Assembly: GCA_905182995.1 (NCBI GenBank)
Contig: CAJJDP010000056.1
Location: 330,919 to 394,918, forward strand
DNA: 64,000 nt
Reading direction: 5' to 3'
Source of the DNA: Paramecium octaurelia
Lineage: Eukaryota > Ciliophora > Oligohymenophorea > Peniculida > Parameciidae
Positions 1 through 11,445 of the stretch are shown here, piece after piece. A program made the position numbers and the translations under genes. The first letter of the stretch is position 1, and each line of letters begins with the position of its first letter. The notes under the pieces are model-generated. The model was not told the DNA's origin, did not search any database, and saw only the letters and a list, made by a program, of their open reading frames with translations.

Positions 1-1715
1 CTGAAGGTGTTAATTTAGCCTCTTCTCCATTTGAGTTGATAAATTTAGAGCACTTTTTTAAAACCATTTCAGGTGCACCCTTGGTAAACAAATATATCTT
101 ATTATTATGATGAACAAGAGAAATCATCATTTTTCTCTTTGAATTTAACGGAATCACTCTCAGTATATTATCAGATGGTCTATAACTAGAAAGTTAATAA
201 CCTAACATATCACAAAACTCTATCAAAGCACATTCTGTTTTGTTTCCTATTTATTCAAACTTTCCATTAATGCCTCTTTTTGGATATGCACTTGAATTGT
301 AGAGATTGCTGGCAGCTAAGAGATCTAAATAATCTTTTTCTAGATTTTTGATCTAAAGTAACTGATAGTCTTTGTAATTAGAACCATAGCAAAAGATTGA
401 ATTGACTTGCATTGTATTCAAGGTCAGAGTACCAGTTTTATCACTACAAATATTGTTGACTCCTCCCATAATTTCACAAGAGGCAAGAGTCTTAACTAAA
501 TTTTATTCATCTTTCATTTTGTTCACAGAAAAGGCCAAGGTGATCGTAACAGCCAAAGGTAGTCCCTCTGGAACAGCCACAACAATAATAGTAACACCAA
601 TCATGAAAAACTTAAGTATTTTTTGGAGACAATCAAGATGCCAAAATTATTCCCAAAATGTTTATTCATCATTCTATCCATATTCTATGAATAGTCGAAC
701 CAGGAGTATTACGAATGTTAATATTGCCACAATAACACCCACTTTACCTATTGTTTCTGCCACTGCTTCTAATTTCACTTACAAAGGAGTTGGTGTACTA
801 TCACTTTCACCAAGTCTCTTCATTTCATTCTGCACTGTTTTCTCGCCCACTAATTTAATGTTTTATATCATTACCTTACAAAACCAACATAACTCCTGTT
901 CCCTCATTAACCTTAGTTCCTGACATCAAAAAAGGAGATTTGCCCTTCTTATCCTTCAAACATACATCGAATGGTGCCTTCAACATTTCATCAGACTCCC
1001 CTGTCATTGCTGACTCATCTATCTTCACTTCACTGCCACTCAAATACAATCCTAAAATCAAATTTTATACTCACCATCCACATTGAAAATATCTCCTAAT
1101 TAAAACAATAAGACGTCACCAACGACAAGATCCTTATTGCTAATTGTTATTACACTTCCTCCTCGCTTTACCTACACGTGTCCCTCGTCAAGTTTTGATT
1201 ATAATTTAGCAAATTATCTCTCTTTCGCATAGTTATTGCCTGCCGTAATTCCTATGATCAAGAAGATTGCCAAAAATATTGTTAAGCTAACTTATTTGAT
1301 CATAAGTTTACCCCTCGTACCATCCACCCTCACCCTCGATAATCCCCAATATGGTTGATACAATTGCAGCAACAATCAAGATTTGCAGCATTGTATCACC
1401 CAAACACTCTACTATTAATTTCCATAAAGGTGTTAATTCTTTTACAATAGGTAAATTAGCCCCATATCTGTTTCTAAGGGTACTCGCTTGTTCTTCGTCT
1501 TGTACACCTCTCTATACTTATAAATTAAATAATACCTTCAAATCAACTTAAAATATTTTCGCCAATCCTTACTCTCCCCCTAATTATTACACCAGTCCTA
1601 ACGAAACACCCTCTCGAATATTATCAAGCTTAAATAAATTTTTGAAGTCTTCTTCCTCTCCCTAACGAACTAACTCAGAATCAGAGTTCTTTTCAATGAG
1701 GTTTACTCTACTCAT
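1..1715 (-). CDS. P-type Ca2+-transporting ATPase, PMCA type (3' end beyond the window)
   Basis: Likely pumps Ca2+ out of the cytosol at the expense of ATP. Reading on the minus strand from the ATG at 1713-1715, the N-terminal region contains a RYGAN-type cation-ATPase element after a 24-nt intron. The actuator loop reads [14 protein letters not shown] (near 1010-1050), containing TGES, and the phosphorylation motif CSDKTGTLT lies near 422-450 with its invariant Asp. Another 23-nt intron interrupts the VDG codon just before GLYLSGSEV. The [11 protein letters not shown] form is typical of plasma-membrane and alveolar-sac calcium pumps of Paramecium and plants. The nucleotide-binding and C-terminal membrane parts lie left of position 1. 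Start choice: first ATG, with an acidic N terminus. The pump type is inferred from family motifs. Confidence 0.93.
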
Positions 1716-1831
1716 TTAATTATGTATTTTATTAGAACTAAATTACTATTAATTAATATTTATTGATACGAGACTTGAAATATGGATCAACTAAATGGAA
1801 TTTTTCTAATTACTATATCTTTATTCACCCA

Positions 1832-2290
1832 ATGGTAATATAACGTCTTATTGATTTGTCAAATACACCAAGACTATCTATTGAAATTTTGCGTTCTCAA
1901 AAAAATTCAACTTTAATTAAAGGCCAAAATAATGTTATAGATAATTCTAATTCTACCCTTTACTTAGAGAACTAGGTATGTGATTTATGAATCTTAATCA
2001 ATTTATAGTCTAATGAGGCAAGAGTGAGATTTTTGTAGAAAAATATCGTTTTGCATCAATTGCAGAACTTTACTTAAAATGTACACTTTTAAATGTTGAA
2101 ATTACAGAATTATTAAAATACTCCCGATAAGGAAGAAAGAACATTCAAAGAGATTCCTTAATCGTTTAAACTTGTGATGGTTGGAAATTCAACAACAAAT
2201 TTGACCAAAGATGCTGCAATCATTATGACTAAAATATAGCAGCAAATGCTTAATCTTATTTGTTGCTATCGGATTTATTTCGTGATTTGA
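1832..2290 (+). CDS. small hypothetical protein, about 141 aa
   Basis: Two exons are joined by a 33-nt intron at 1976-2008 (GTATG to TTATAG). Exon 1 begins MVIQRLIDLSNTPRL, and exon 2 runs to TGA at 2288-2290. Several TAA/TAG codons are read as Gln. It is hydrophilic, with no signal peptide or membrane segment and no family I recognise. It is divergent from the Ca-ATPase, 116 bp between start codons, so the two probably share a promoter region. An upstream ATG at 1782 opens a different frame that looks less protein-like and was not used. Confidence 0.55.
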
Positions 2291-2435
2291 TAGCATATAT
2301 AGATTTACTTTGTGAATCTACTTTATATACAATTTAATTTGTTTTTTTTATTTAATTAAACTTATAAACACTCAATTAGATTTTCTTAGAATTAATTAAA
2401 TAATAACAAAAATTAATTAAAAATAAAATTTAAAT

Positions 2436-3207
2436 ATGCTTTTTGACTTTATTCATCTTAAGAATGGAACAGCTATTATAAATTGGAAAGCAGTGAAAGC
2501 AGTGCTAAGTTTAAAAATATATTCTAATATTTCAAATTATCTAAAATCCTATTATATTGATTTTATTCTAATTTTTTTAACAAATATTGTCTTTTAAACC
2601 TATTCGTATTAATTTGCATATGATTATACACCTTTTTCTTGATCTTAAATTTTAGATAGACGAAAAAGATAATAACTGCATTATTTTTATAATTTTAATT
2701 AAACATATTATGAAACATATAAAAAAATTGCTAAGTTAATATTTAAATAGAATTATCATGATGGCAATAATAATGGATAGAAAATTACTATATCCACTTA
2801 AAATATATTCTAATTCCATTATCAGAGAAGATGTCGGAATTCCTCAATATAAAATATAAGTAGAACTTTTAATAGTAAAAGAGTAATCGATTGATTTTAC
2901 TTAAATTTTTAAAAAAGAAATAAAGAGTTCTTATTAAGAAAATTCCTGGATAACATATAAAAGAGTTGGATATGGAGAGTAGAAAGTTTTGATAATAAAG
3001 GATTTTAAATAATAGAATTCTTTAGTCTATTAAATTTGCATAAATTTATTTATCAACTTTCATGCCAATATCTAATTATTAAATACAATTTCATTTGAAT
3101 TTGAATGTTTATCTTAGGGATCCTAGATCATCTATTATTCACTACTATTTAATTCGATTCTAAAATTAATCCATCAAGAGTACATTGTATTTTTATGGTC
3201 AATTTGA
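2436..3207 (+). CDS. possible hypothetical gene, exon structure unresolved
   Basis: An ORF from ATG 2436 to TGA 2642 is followed by a second long ORF in another frame (usable ATGs at 2710 and 2758) ending at TGA 3205-3207. The second ORF contains EDVGIPQYKIQVELLIVKE and reads like a real protein. I could not find a standard short intron joining the two, so either the gene starts at 2710/2758 or there is an unusual intron. The minus strand is also partly open here, so the strand call is moderate. The end would overlap the last 34 nt of the convergent DHHC gene, which is suspicious. No family recognised. Confidence 0.35.
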
Positions 3208-4096
3208 AAAATTATTTGAGTTTATGGAACTGCCTTGGGTATGTTTTCAGGGAGGGCTCTCAAATTATTGTTTTGTGGATTTATTTTTTTGATATTGGGA
3301 TTCACAATAAATTCATAAGTGGTAATTCCATTGATTATTAGATATATGTGGAAAATGAATAATTAGAGGAGCAGCATCGAAAAAATAATAGAATCTACAA
3401 GCATTATTAATGAGAGTGTGTACTTGATGTCTAAATCGTTTTCTTTAAAAAAATGCTTAATCTAAAATGAAATTTAATACAAACTTTTGAATTTCATTGT
3501 CTATTAATAACTTTTCATTCTATGTATTATATAATATTATAATTCTGATATAAACAATCAGTGTGTAAATAAATTGTAACATTGTTGACGTTACCATCAT
3601 CATAAAAATTTTATAATTTAAATTCCCTATGCAATTATTAACCCATTTACAATGATGATCAAAATCTTGGCAACATCTAAAATAAGTATTTTTTACAACC
3701 TATTACAATGTTTACAATGCTTCGTATTTTCCTTCACATAGGCTTCACAAATATCGCAGTAAGATTCCAATTTATAATTTTCATATGCAAACAGTTTTCT
3801 TCATAATATAAATTTTAGTTTACCCTTGATTACGATATTCTAATTATAATAACAAAAATTGATCAGTCGGACAGCTTAGAGTAGTCTTACCACTAGAAAA
3901 CAATGAAAGTATAGTTAAAAGTCCTAGCATTATAAAATGTATAGCCTAATGCCAATAACAAACTTACTGATTCATCCAGCAAAGATATTAATAGGAAACA
4001 AGTTAAAATATTTGGAAAGTAAAGCAAGTAAGTAAGTAATTGATAAACAGTTGGAAGTTAAGAGCAACCATGCCGAATTTTATTATTTAATTTCAT
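3174..4096 (-). CDS. DHHC-type protein S-acyltransferase (palmitoyltransferase)
   Basis: Transfers palmitate from palmitoyl-CoA to cysteines of membrane-associated proteins. The cysteine-rich domain reads [20 protein letters not shown], then [17 protein letters not shown], with the catalytic DHHC intact (near 3620-3680). Hydrophobic segments flank it, and the family TTYE motif follows the last membrane span as GITTYEFI. Four short introns are needed: 22 nt, 25 nt ending AAG, 23 nt just before the DHHC block, and 19 nt (GTATTAAATTTCATTTTAG). The N terminus (about KIRHGCSQLP) resembles the usual start of the family. Stop TGA at 3174-3176. About 255 aa, a normal length for small DHHC enzymes; the substrate is unknown. 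Confidence 0.9.
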
Positions 4097-4365
4097 TATA
4101 AAATAAATATATAACTATTTTAGATATATCATAAAATAAGTGATTGCTTAATATATTGAATATCATAATCCAAGAATAATATTAAGGGGACTATATAAGT
4201 TAATGGAAGAATGAATTCGATTCTTAATTGCAACTATTTATCTAATCTTAAATACAGCTGAAGATGCAAACCAACTTAAAGATGTAATTTATCTCATAAT
4301 ATTTCCAAACCATAAAGGTATTTGCTCATATCATTAGAATGTTCGATCCAAAATAGAAATGAAAT

Positions 4366-4662
4366 TCAAAGCTTACTCTATTCAAGATCTAAATTTCCTA
4401 AGAATTCATATTTGATCACTTTTCCCAAGCATGTCATCAAATAGTAGGCTTTTTCAAGAATTTCTTTGGAAAGTGATACAACATAACTTAGGCTATAAAA
4501 ATAATTAAAATAATTAGCTCTCCCAATAATTTTATTTAATGATCTAAATACAAATCTTTATAATTACATTAGTTTCAATGTAATAATGAGGATTGCTTTA
4601 GATAAAAGTACAATTTATTTTATTTTAATACTTCGTAATGATTAATAATCTTAATACTCCAT
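4366..4662 (-). CDS. small hypothetical protein, 98 aa
   Basis: An uninterrupted ciliate-code ORF from ATG 4660-4662 to TGA 4366-4368, starting MEYQDYQSLRSIKIKQ and containing SLSKEILEKAYYLMTCLGK. It lies in the gap between the DHHC gene and the amino-acid permease. The plus strand is also open here, so the orientation rests only on more protein-like composition. No domain, signal peptide or family recognised. 4097-4365, between it and the DHHC gene, holds nothing I can support. Confidence 0.4.
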
Positions 4663-4684
4663 ATAGAAATTTTAGTAATATAAA

Positions 4685-6329
4685 ATGAATACTATGAAAA
4701 ATAATGATAGTTCCTTCTATAGTGTTGTCTATCAAGATACCTATGATCCTTATCCTTTATCTTCTGAGATACCATCATCTGAAAATGAAGTCCCGTTTAA
4801 ACAATTGAGGTTAGCATAGTTGTTATTAATTAGTGGAGATGAGGCGATAGAGAAAAGCTTCATGGAATCTAATTGTTAATCTTCCGTCTGGGCGAAACGA
4901 GGATCCAAAGCATCATTTTTATTGACGAGTATCACGATTATGAAAAGCATGGTTGGAGTCGGAATTTTAGGAATTGTACGTAGAGTTGTTATTTATAGCC
5001 AAATGTCATGAAAAATTTTGGTGTAATATTGACAATAGTCATAATGATTGCTGTTTATTCCTTAGGTATGACTACATCAAGAGTTCTACTTAAATGCAAG
5101 AATTTAAGCAAGAAAAGTAATTATTCAACAATTGGATATTTTATCTTTCGTCACAGTTGGATTATTTACACAGTTAATACCGTAATTACATTATCCAATG
5201 TAACAACATGTCTTAGTGAATTGATGTAAGAACCAACATATGATATGATAGTATTTTTGGAGATGCCTCTCAATTGTTGATTAAGTTTTATAAAGGGTAG
5301 GATTACGAGGTTCCATTTTATTTATCAAGAACATTTCTACTATGTATTCTTGGACTAGTTCTCTCACCTCTTTTGATTGTAAAATCTATAGAAAAATTAA
5401 GATTTGTCAGTTTGACAGCCATCCTTTCCATCAGCACTTTCACTGTCTTGGCATTTTACAACTTCTTTACAAAAGATAAAATACCTGATGGTATCATACT
5501 TAATCAATGTAGGATTTTCGTTGTTGCTACCATCAACTTTCAATTTCAAAAATGCAATGTCTGCACTCCCTACGTTGCTATTGGCATACAATTGGCAATT
5601 TAATCTATTTCCCATTTTTAAAGGGATGGAAAGTCCTACAGATACAAAGATGACATATGCAATGTTTACTGGATATTCAATGGCTTCCTTTTTATATTTA
5701 TGTGTCGGTATATTAGGTTATGCTACATATGGAAATGATGTATAGATAATTAATTAAATTCCTAGATTTAAACTAATTATTTAAAGAGTATTAAATCTGA
5801 GGAGGTCGGATCAGTACTATATGTAATTTTGAATATCACTTTTGTTGTATCGACCACATTGACGTTGCCTGTATTATTCTTTGGTGGTAGGAACAATTTC
5901 ATTTAAATCTACAAACAGTTGACTTCAGAGAAAAAAACGGTTTAGGAAGTTAAGAATTATAAAGAGTTTTTGGATGAGACCAATTCTAAAAGGCAGGAGA
6001 GACTAATAGAAATTAAGTTGAAAAAGAGATCATAAAAGCTTAGGTTTTATTTGTTAACTTTGATCCTTTTCATATTTTTGATGTGCGGGGCTATATTTCT
6101 AGATAACCTAGCTTTGGTATTTAATATCAAAGGAGCTGTGTTTTGTAATACGATTTAATTTGTCTTGCCAACTATATTCTATATAAAATTGGTGGAGAAA
6201 GTTAAGAAATACCGATTCAAAAACAAATAGAAATAATACTTTTATTATGGTATAAAAGTGTTATTCTGCATGAGTTGGGTATTTTTGGTTACTTGCGTTG
6301 TGTGTGGAACCATGGCAGCAGGTCATTGA
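4685..6329 (+). CDS. amino acid transporter, AAAP/SLC38-like permease
   Basis: A membrane permease of the amino acid/auxin permease family, expected to move neutral amino acids with a cation. After a hydrophilic N tail the first membrane segment reads MVGVGILGIPNVMKNFGV, the family hallmark; the Pro codon follows a 23-nt intron at 4976-4998. Three more introns sit at 5226-5251 (26 nt), 5491-5512 (22 nt) and 5740-5765 (26 nt). Other supporting pieces are IIFGDASQLL, AYNWQFNLFPIF and GILGYATYGND, followed by several hydrophobic spans and a charged cytosolic loop near 5940-6040. TGA at 6327-6329. About 510 aa, normal for the family. The substrate cannot be told from sequence. Confidence 0.9.
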
Positions 6330-6479
6330 TTTATTTGATTTTAATTTAAATTTATTATATGATTATGTAAGCCTTTTAATAATTGCCATCCTAAAGAGTG
6401 ATAAGCTTTGGTTTAGCAATATTTTAATATTGAAAATTGAATTTATTTTAGTTTATTAATTAAAACATTACTGTTATCG

Positions 6480-7385
6480 ATGAGTGATCACTCTTAATTA
6501 TTTTATAATAAAGATGACAACACAGATGACTTATTGTTATCACAATTTTCATATGAATCCTAATTCAGAAGCTAGGAATCGTTACCCTAAAGGAAGAAAA
6601 GACAAAATCAATAAGCAAAATAAAATCAAGTGATTTAAGAAGAAAATTCGAATTCATATATCATTGAAGATCAATAACACTCGTATTTAAAATCTCAACA
6701 GGAATCTAAGGAGGTTCAGCTCTTAAAATTGGCTTCTCATTTGAGATAGCTCTTATAAAAATAACAATAGGAATTTTATGAAAAGGAACTTGGTTTTCAA
6801 TAAAAATTATTAACTGTATAATAACAACATGATAGTATGATTTCATTAATGAAAACCAAATATCAAATCATAATAGAAGAATTGTAATAAAAACTATCTC
6901 TGTAACAATCAGAAAATGCAAATTTGAAATAATAAATATTCTAACTATAAGAGTAATAACAAAATCAAGTGACTCAAAGAATTCATAAATCAAGTGGAAC
7001 TGATGCGAGTAAGGATGCAAATTGCTTTTTCACTCAAAGATAAACTCATCAGAACTCAAAATTGAATGATTACTATCAACCAGAACATGATGAGGATAAA
7101 TTGCTCCAATTATACAAATAAGAAATAGATAAGGTAAAATAATAGACTGCAGAATTCGAGAGAAAGTTTTAGAATGAAAAATAATCGATAAAACAAGAGA
7201 TTAGTGCATTGAGAAACCAAAAACTAATGCTTTAGACATTAATTACAAATAAATAAGTAACCAATCAAAGTACAGACAAGCCTTACTCTCAAGGTATGAA
7301 TTCTGAACACAAAACCAATAAATCCAAAAGAGATAGTTAATCCAGAGCCTACAGTCATGTTTCTAAGAAGTCTTTTGATTTTTGA
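6480..7385 (+). CDS. Gln-rich coiled-coil protein, 301 aa
   Basis: A single uninterrupted exon from ATG 6480 to TGA 7383-7385. Composition is dominated by Q, K, E, L and S; heptad-like stretches such as LLKLASHLRQLLQKQQQ predict coiled coil over much of residues 70-260, and the tail is basic and Ser-rich. No enzymatic motif or membrane segment. Proteins of this kind in Paramecium are usually cytoskeletal or basal-body associated, but that is inference. It lies head-to-tail between the permease and the Sec1 gene. Confidence 0.75.
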
Positions 7386-7437
7386 ATAATTACTATGTGA
7401 TTTTATGTTATAAAGTAATAATTTTACTTTTATAATT

Positions 7438-9531
7438 ATGGATTAAGGCGTTAGTCAAGGTTTCTCTTTAAGAAAGATATGTAAACAACGACTCAAGGGA
7501 TTGTTTGTTTCACTGATATAAACGAATCCAAATGTTTAGAATTACTTTTTGATTGTGGATCAGAAAACAGTGAAAGTTGTATCTGCTTACATGAAAATGG
7601 CTGAGTACTTTATCTTTTTAGATCTTTAGATTGATGGAATTGGGAGTGAGTGCTGTGGAGAAACTCGAATTAGGTAGAAAGCCTTTTCCAAAATTACATG
7701 CTATTTATTTTATATCGCCAACTTAGGATTCAATTCAAAGAGTTTTGGATGATTTTAAAGATAAAAAAAATCCACAATATGGGGTTGTTCATTTATTCTT
7801 ATCAAATGAAATCGATTAAGGATTAATGCAAAAAATTGCTTAATGTATGGAATGCATATTTAAATTATAGGTAATTCATTGATAACCAAAATTGCCTCTT
7901 TCAAAATTGTGAATTTAGATTTCGCTTGCACATCTGATTAAGTGTTCACTATTGAAACACCAGAAATGTTGACTAAGGCCTATACCACTTAAAGTAAATA
8001 AATTGCTGATATATTTTAGATGTGTAATAATTATTAAAAGAAGCATCATATAAATTGGCTACTCTACTCATATCCTTTAACAAATTTTATTCTTTTGAAT
8101 TTCTATATAACTAAGCGGAAAATAAATTGTCAGAATAAATCGCTAAATTGACAGCTGCAAGATTACAAGAATTGCTAGCTTCTTTTGTTAAACAAAAAAA
8201 TGAATAGTATGATAATATTGAAAAAGAAGCTGGGAAAATTACTGTGATGATAATAGATAGATCATATGATGTGGCCACTCCATTGTTACATGATTTTTAT
8301 TATCAATCTATGATCTATGATCTATTAGATATAACAAATGACATATATGAAACTGAAGTTGAAGTTGGTGGAAAATAAATCAAATAGAAAGTGATATTCA
8401 ACGAAAATGATGATTTATTCAATAGATATAAGTACCTCAATCTTCATTTATTCAAGATATCGACACATTATATAAGTGCTGGAAGGAATACCTGTTGAAT
8501 TTAGAGAATTCATCAATAACAATACGACTGCCAAGGTTCATCAAGGATAAATGAATAATTTGGACCTCAATTAGATGTCAGAAATTGTTAAGACATTGCC
8601 TTAATATAACGAATTGTTGGGAAAATATACCTTACACATGGTATGATATTTAAAATTGAATTAAGAAACTAATAGAGAAAAGTTGGTCTATCTTTGAAAA
8701 TAAGGGTCTTAAGGAGATAGGAGAAATCGAGTAAGGCTTAATCACTGGAATTGATGGAACTGGCAAAAGTATTTCAACTACCAAAATTTAAAGTGCTGTT
8801 GCCACTAAATTGATGAGTGAAACTCTGGATGAGTATGATAAATTGAGATTAATCTTATTAAGTAAATCATAAATAAAGTTGTAGCCTCTATAGGTTTGGA
8901 AATGTCAGAAAAAGACAGAAAGGTATTAACTGATAAAATTAAAGTTGAACATCAATAAGCAATCTTAAATTTAATTTATTTAGGTGTCAATCCTTAAAAG
9001 GGGGGTCAAAAAAAGGTAGAATTCATATGATTAATCCTTAGTCTAAATCTTCCAATAGAATAAATGATGATTTAAAGAAATAAGCTAAGCACAAATTGGC
9101 AAGTGCTTGTACAGAATTATCAAGAAATACACCATTAATTGAAACCTTAGTGGAAAGCTTTGTTGAATCTAATTACAAAAAACCTTAGAAATTTGATTCT
9201 ATAATAATTAATGAAGACGGTGCAGGAAGTAAAGGTAGTGGAAAATCAATTAGAAAAGGAGGATAATTGGCTAGGATGATGCAAAATGAAGACAGTGATG
9301 ACACCATTAATTACACTCCTAAATTAGTATACTTGTTTGTTTATCAATAGATTATTTTTGTGGTTGGAGGCATTAGTTACTCAGAAATAAGAAGCATCTT
9401 AAGTAATCAGAAAATTGCTAGTTCCTAAATTACTGTAAGATAATTCATAATTATGTAAGTTGGTTGGTTCAACTAACATAGTGAAACCAAAGGATTTTTG
9501 TTAAGGACTGTTAAGCATGAAGACTATTTGA
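7438..9531 (+). CDS. Sec1/Munc18-family (SM) protein
   Basis: SM proteins bind syntaxin-type SNAREs and control vesicle fusion. The first domain contains ELGRKPFPKLHAIYFISP, an SM signature; later pieces include VMIIDRSYDVATPLLHDF (domain 2), YRHIIQVLEGIPVEF, GLITGIDGTGKS, and near the C terminus IIFVVGGISYSEIR with GSTNIVKPKDFCQGL. Eight short introns of 23-26 nt restore the frame; several acceptors are AAG rather than TAG (for example the introns ending at TTCAAG, AATTAAG and ATGTAAG). Stop TGA at 9529-9531, 41 nt from the convergent SR-rich gene. About 630 aa, normal for the family. Sec1, Vps45, Vps33 and Sly1 cannot be told apart by eye, although the overall pattern is closest to Sec1/Munc18. 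Confidence 0.9.
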
Positions 9532-9572
9532 ATAATATATTTATTAAATATATATATGCATATTTATCCTAC

Positions 9573-10652
9573 TCATTTGTATATAGGTGATCCTCTTGGT
9601 TTAGTTTGCTAGAAGTAGTTAAATGCATTTGATACATTGTTATTAGAATTTTAATCTTTGTCTTTTTCAAACTCATCATGAACCCATTTAGAATGATTTT
9701 GATAATTTCTCTAATCTTATAGTCTTCTAAATAAATATACTTCTATCATCTCCTTTTTGATCTCTGTCTTTATTGTTTCTATCCCTATCGTTGTATCTAT
9801 TTCTATATTTGTCTCTATTGAAACTATTATTCCTATCACTTCTATCATTTCTATCATTCGCATCATTCCTATCATTTCTTTGATTCCTGTCATAATCACG
9901 TCTATCTCTTTTATCATATCTTCTTTAATTAGAATTGTTAAATCTTCTATAGTTTCCTTGACTATAGTTTCTTCTTTCAACCTTATTAAATCTAAGAATT
10001 AATAATCATACTTATTAATCTTCTGCTTTTTTTTCTAAATTGACATTCATATCATTATTTGCTTATCCTTGCTCTTGAGACTTATTTGTTTGCGATTTTT
10101 GCTTTTTTTTTATGATAGATTAATCAATTCTAAAATTAATAAGAGTTTGAACAAATACCTTTTTAGATAAGAATTGGCTTAACTAAAATCTTCATTCTTC
10201 CAACCACTAATTATAATCAAAAATAAACTTACAAAAGACAACTATTCATGTGACCCCTTCCTTTTTTTATAATGTTTGGATCATCCTTTGGTTCAGATTT
10301 AGAATGAGACTTTGATTTCTATTTAGATCTGGATCTAGATCTTTAAGTTCTAAACAATCACAATTAAATACAACTTTTATGATGCCACAATATCTAAATT
10401 CACAAAGTTTGAATTACTTTATGAATTCTTTTCCTTCCTTTCCTTTTTGTCTTTTTTCTGCTTCTTTTTCCTATCTCCTAACAAATTAATCCAGAAATTT
10501 ACTTCTGGAACTACTTGATGAGCTTGAATTCTTCCTATGATCTCTTTTGGCTTTTTACCTTAAAAAATTAAAATAATTATTACTTGGAGGATCTATCAGA
10601 TGATCTTGAGTCCGACCTTGTATTGGTACTTATACACAATATACCTTTTCAT
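9573..10652 (-). CDS. SR/RD-rich nuclear protein, possibly RNA- or splicing-associated
   Basis: The product opens with Ser/Arg and Lys-rich sequence (KRSDSRSSDRSSK, then RSRSRSKQKSKSHSKS), then a KKGRGH motif, and a long Arg/Asn/Asp repeat tract (N-D-R-N-D units, about 9780-9960). It ends with HSKWVHDEFEKDKDQ and TKPRGSPIYK. Many small introns of 24-28 nt are needed, several with AAG acceptors. RS and RD repeats and a W-x-HD-x-[FY] element occur in splicing and exon-junction proteins (for instance Btz/CASC3), but the similarity is too short for a family call. Exon structure between 10100 and 10650 is only partly certain. It is convergent with the Sec1 gene, 41 nt apart. Confidence 0.6.
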
Positions 10653-11445
10653 AATTAAGCAATTAATAAATGAATAAAATATTAATTTATTTGCAATATT
10701 ATGTGAGATTAACTTTCAATAGAAATTGAACACAAGATTTCGAATAAAATGAATAAACTTAATGAGAGTTCTTTATCAATAACCAAAAGGATTCTATTTA
10801 AATAATAGTAATTATTGGATGTCATTCAAAAATTTACTTACATATTTTTAATTTCTATTTAAATCTAAATATTCTGAATAAGGATGCTGTAGCAAGGTGA
10901 AATAGAATTTAATAAAAAACTCGTACTTATTAAGTAGTGAAATTGAAATGTAACATATTATTTTTAACAGGGTTTACAATCCTCATATATTGGTTGTAAT
11001 TTCTATTGATTTTTATATTGATTGAATCTTATCCAATTATTTTAGGAAAAACGTTTTTTCCTAGGAATTTGTAGTTAGAGCAATTCTTAATGAGGAAGTG
11101 TTTTATAAAATTAATTTCGTTTCAGTATATTTTAGGATTATAAGAGTTCTGGAAGTAACAATAATGAATCTCATCCTGACTTTTAATAATGCCGTTTTGC
11201 ATTATTGGTTTATTATAGAAAACAATATTTAAAGATTGAATGGAGGCTAGAGCATTACCTTCCTAATTATATCAAAATTTTTTTAATTATTTTAATCATT
11301 TAATTAATGTCTAAAAAAGTTATTTATTCAAGCTTTGTTTTACTCTTTTTTTTTTGTTTTTAAATTTGAGATTTTGTTTCATTCTGTATGGGATTTTTAA
11401 TCTGATATAAAGAATTTATTTTAGGATTTAATTTAAAAGTTTATA
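10653..11445. other. 793-nt gap with unresolved coding-like sequence
   Basis: No gene could be closed here. On the minus strand a stretch near 10800-11250 reads convincingly (for example YNKPIMQNGIIKSQ and NYKFLGKNVFPKIIGQD in one frame) but is interrupted by an in-frame TGA and has no good start. The plus strand is also open over 150 codons without an ATG. It may be a decayed gene or one whose introns I could not place. Short inverted repeats are visible near 11045-11063 (AGGAAAAACGTTTTTTCCT) and 11188-11210 (AATAATGC, 6-nt loop, GCATTATT). Confidence 0.35.

Noticed and set aside
3105-3413. 102-codon plus-strand ORF starting MFILGILDHLLFTTIQ
   Set aside because: It is antisense to the 3' half of the DHHC gene, whose motifs (TTYE and the upstream catalytic block) are decisive.
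8200-9531. In-frame TGA codons in the Sec1 gene suggesting a pseudogene
   Set aside because: All fall inside short introns once these are placed by family conservation; the gene looks intact.
9717-10002. Opposed long ORFs rich in Ile/Glu/Met (minus) and Ile/Ser/Val (plus)
   Set aside because: Both are frame-shifted shadows of the Arg/Asn/Asp repeat tract of the SR-rich minus-strand gene.
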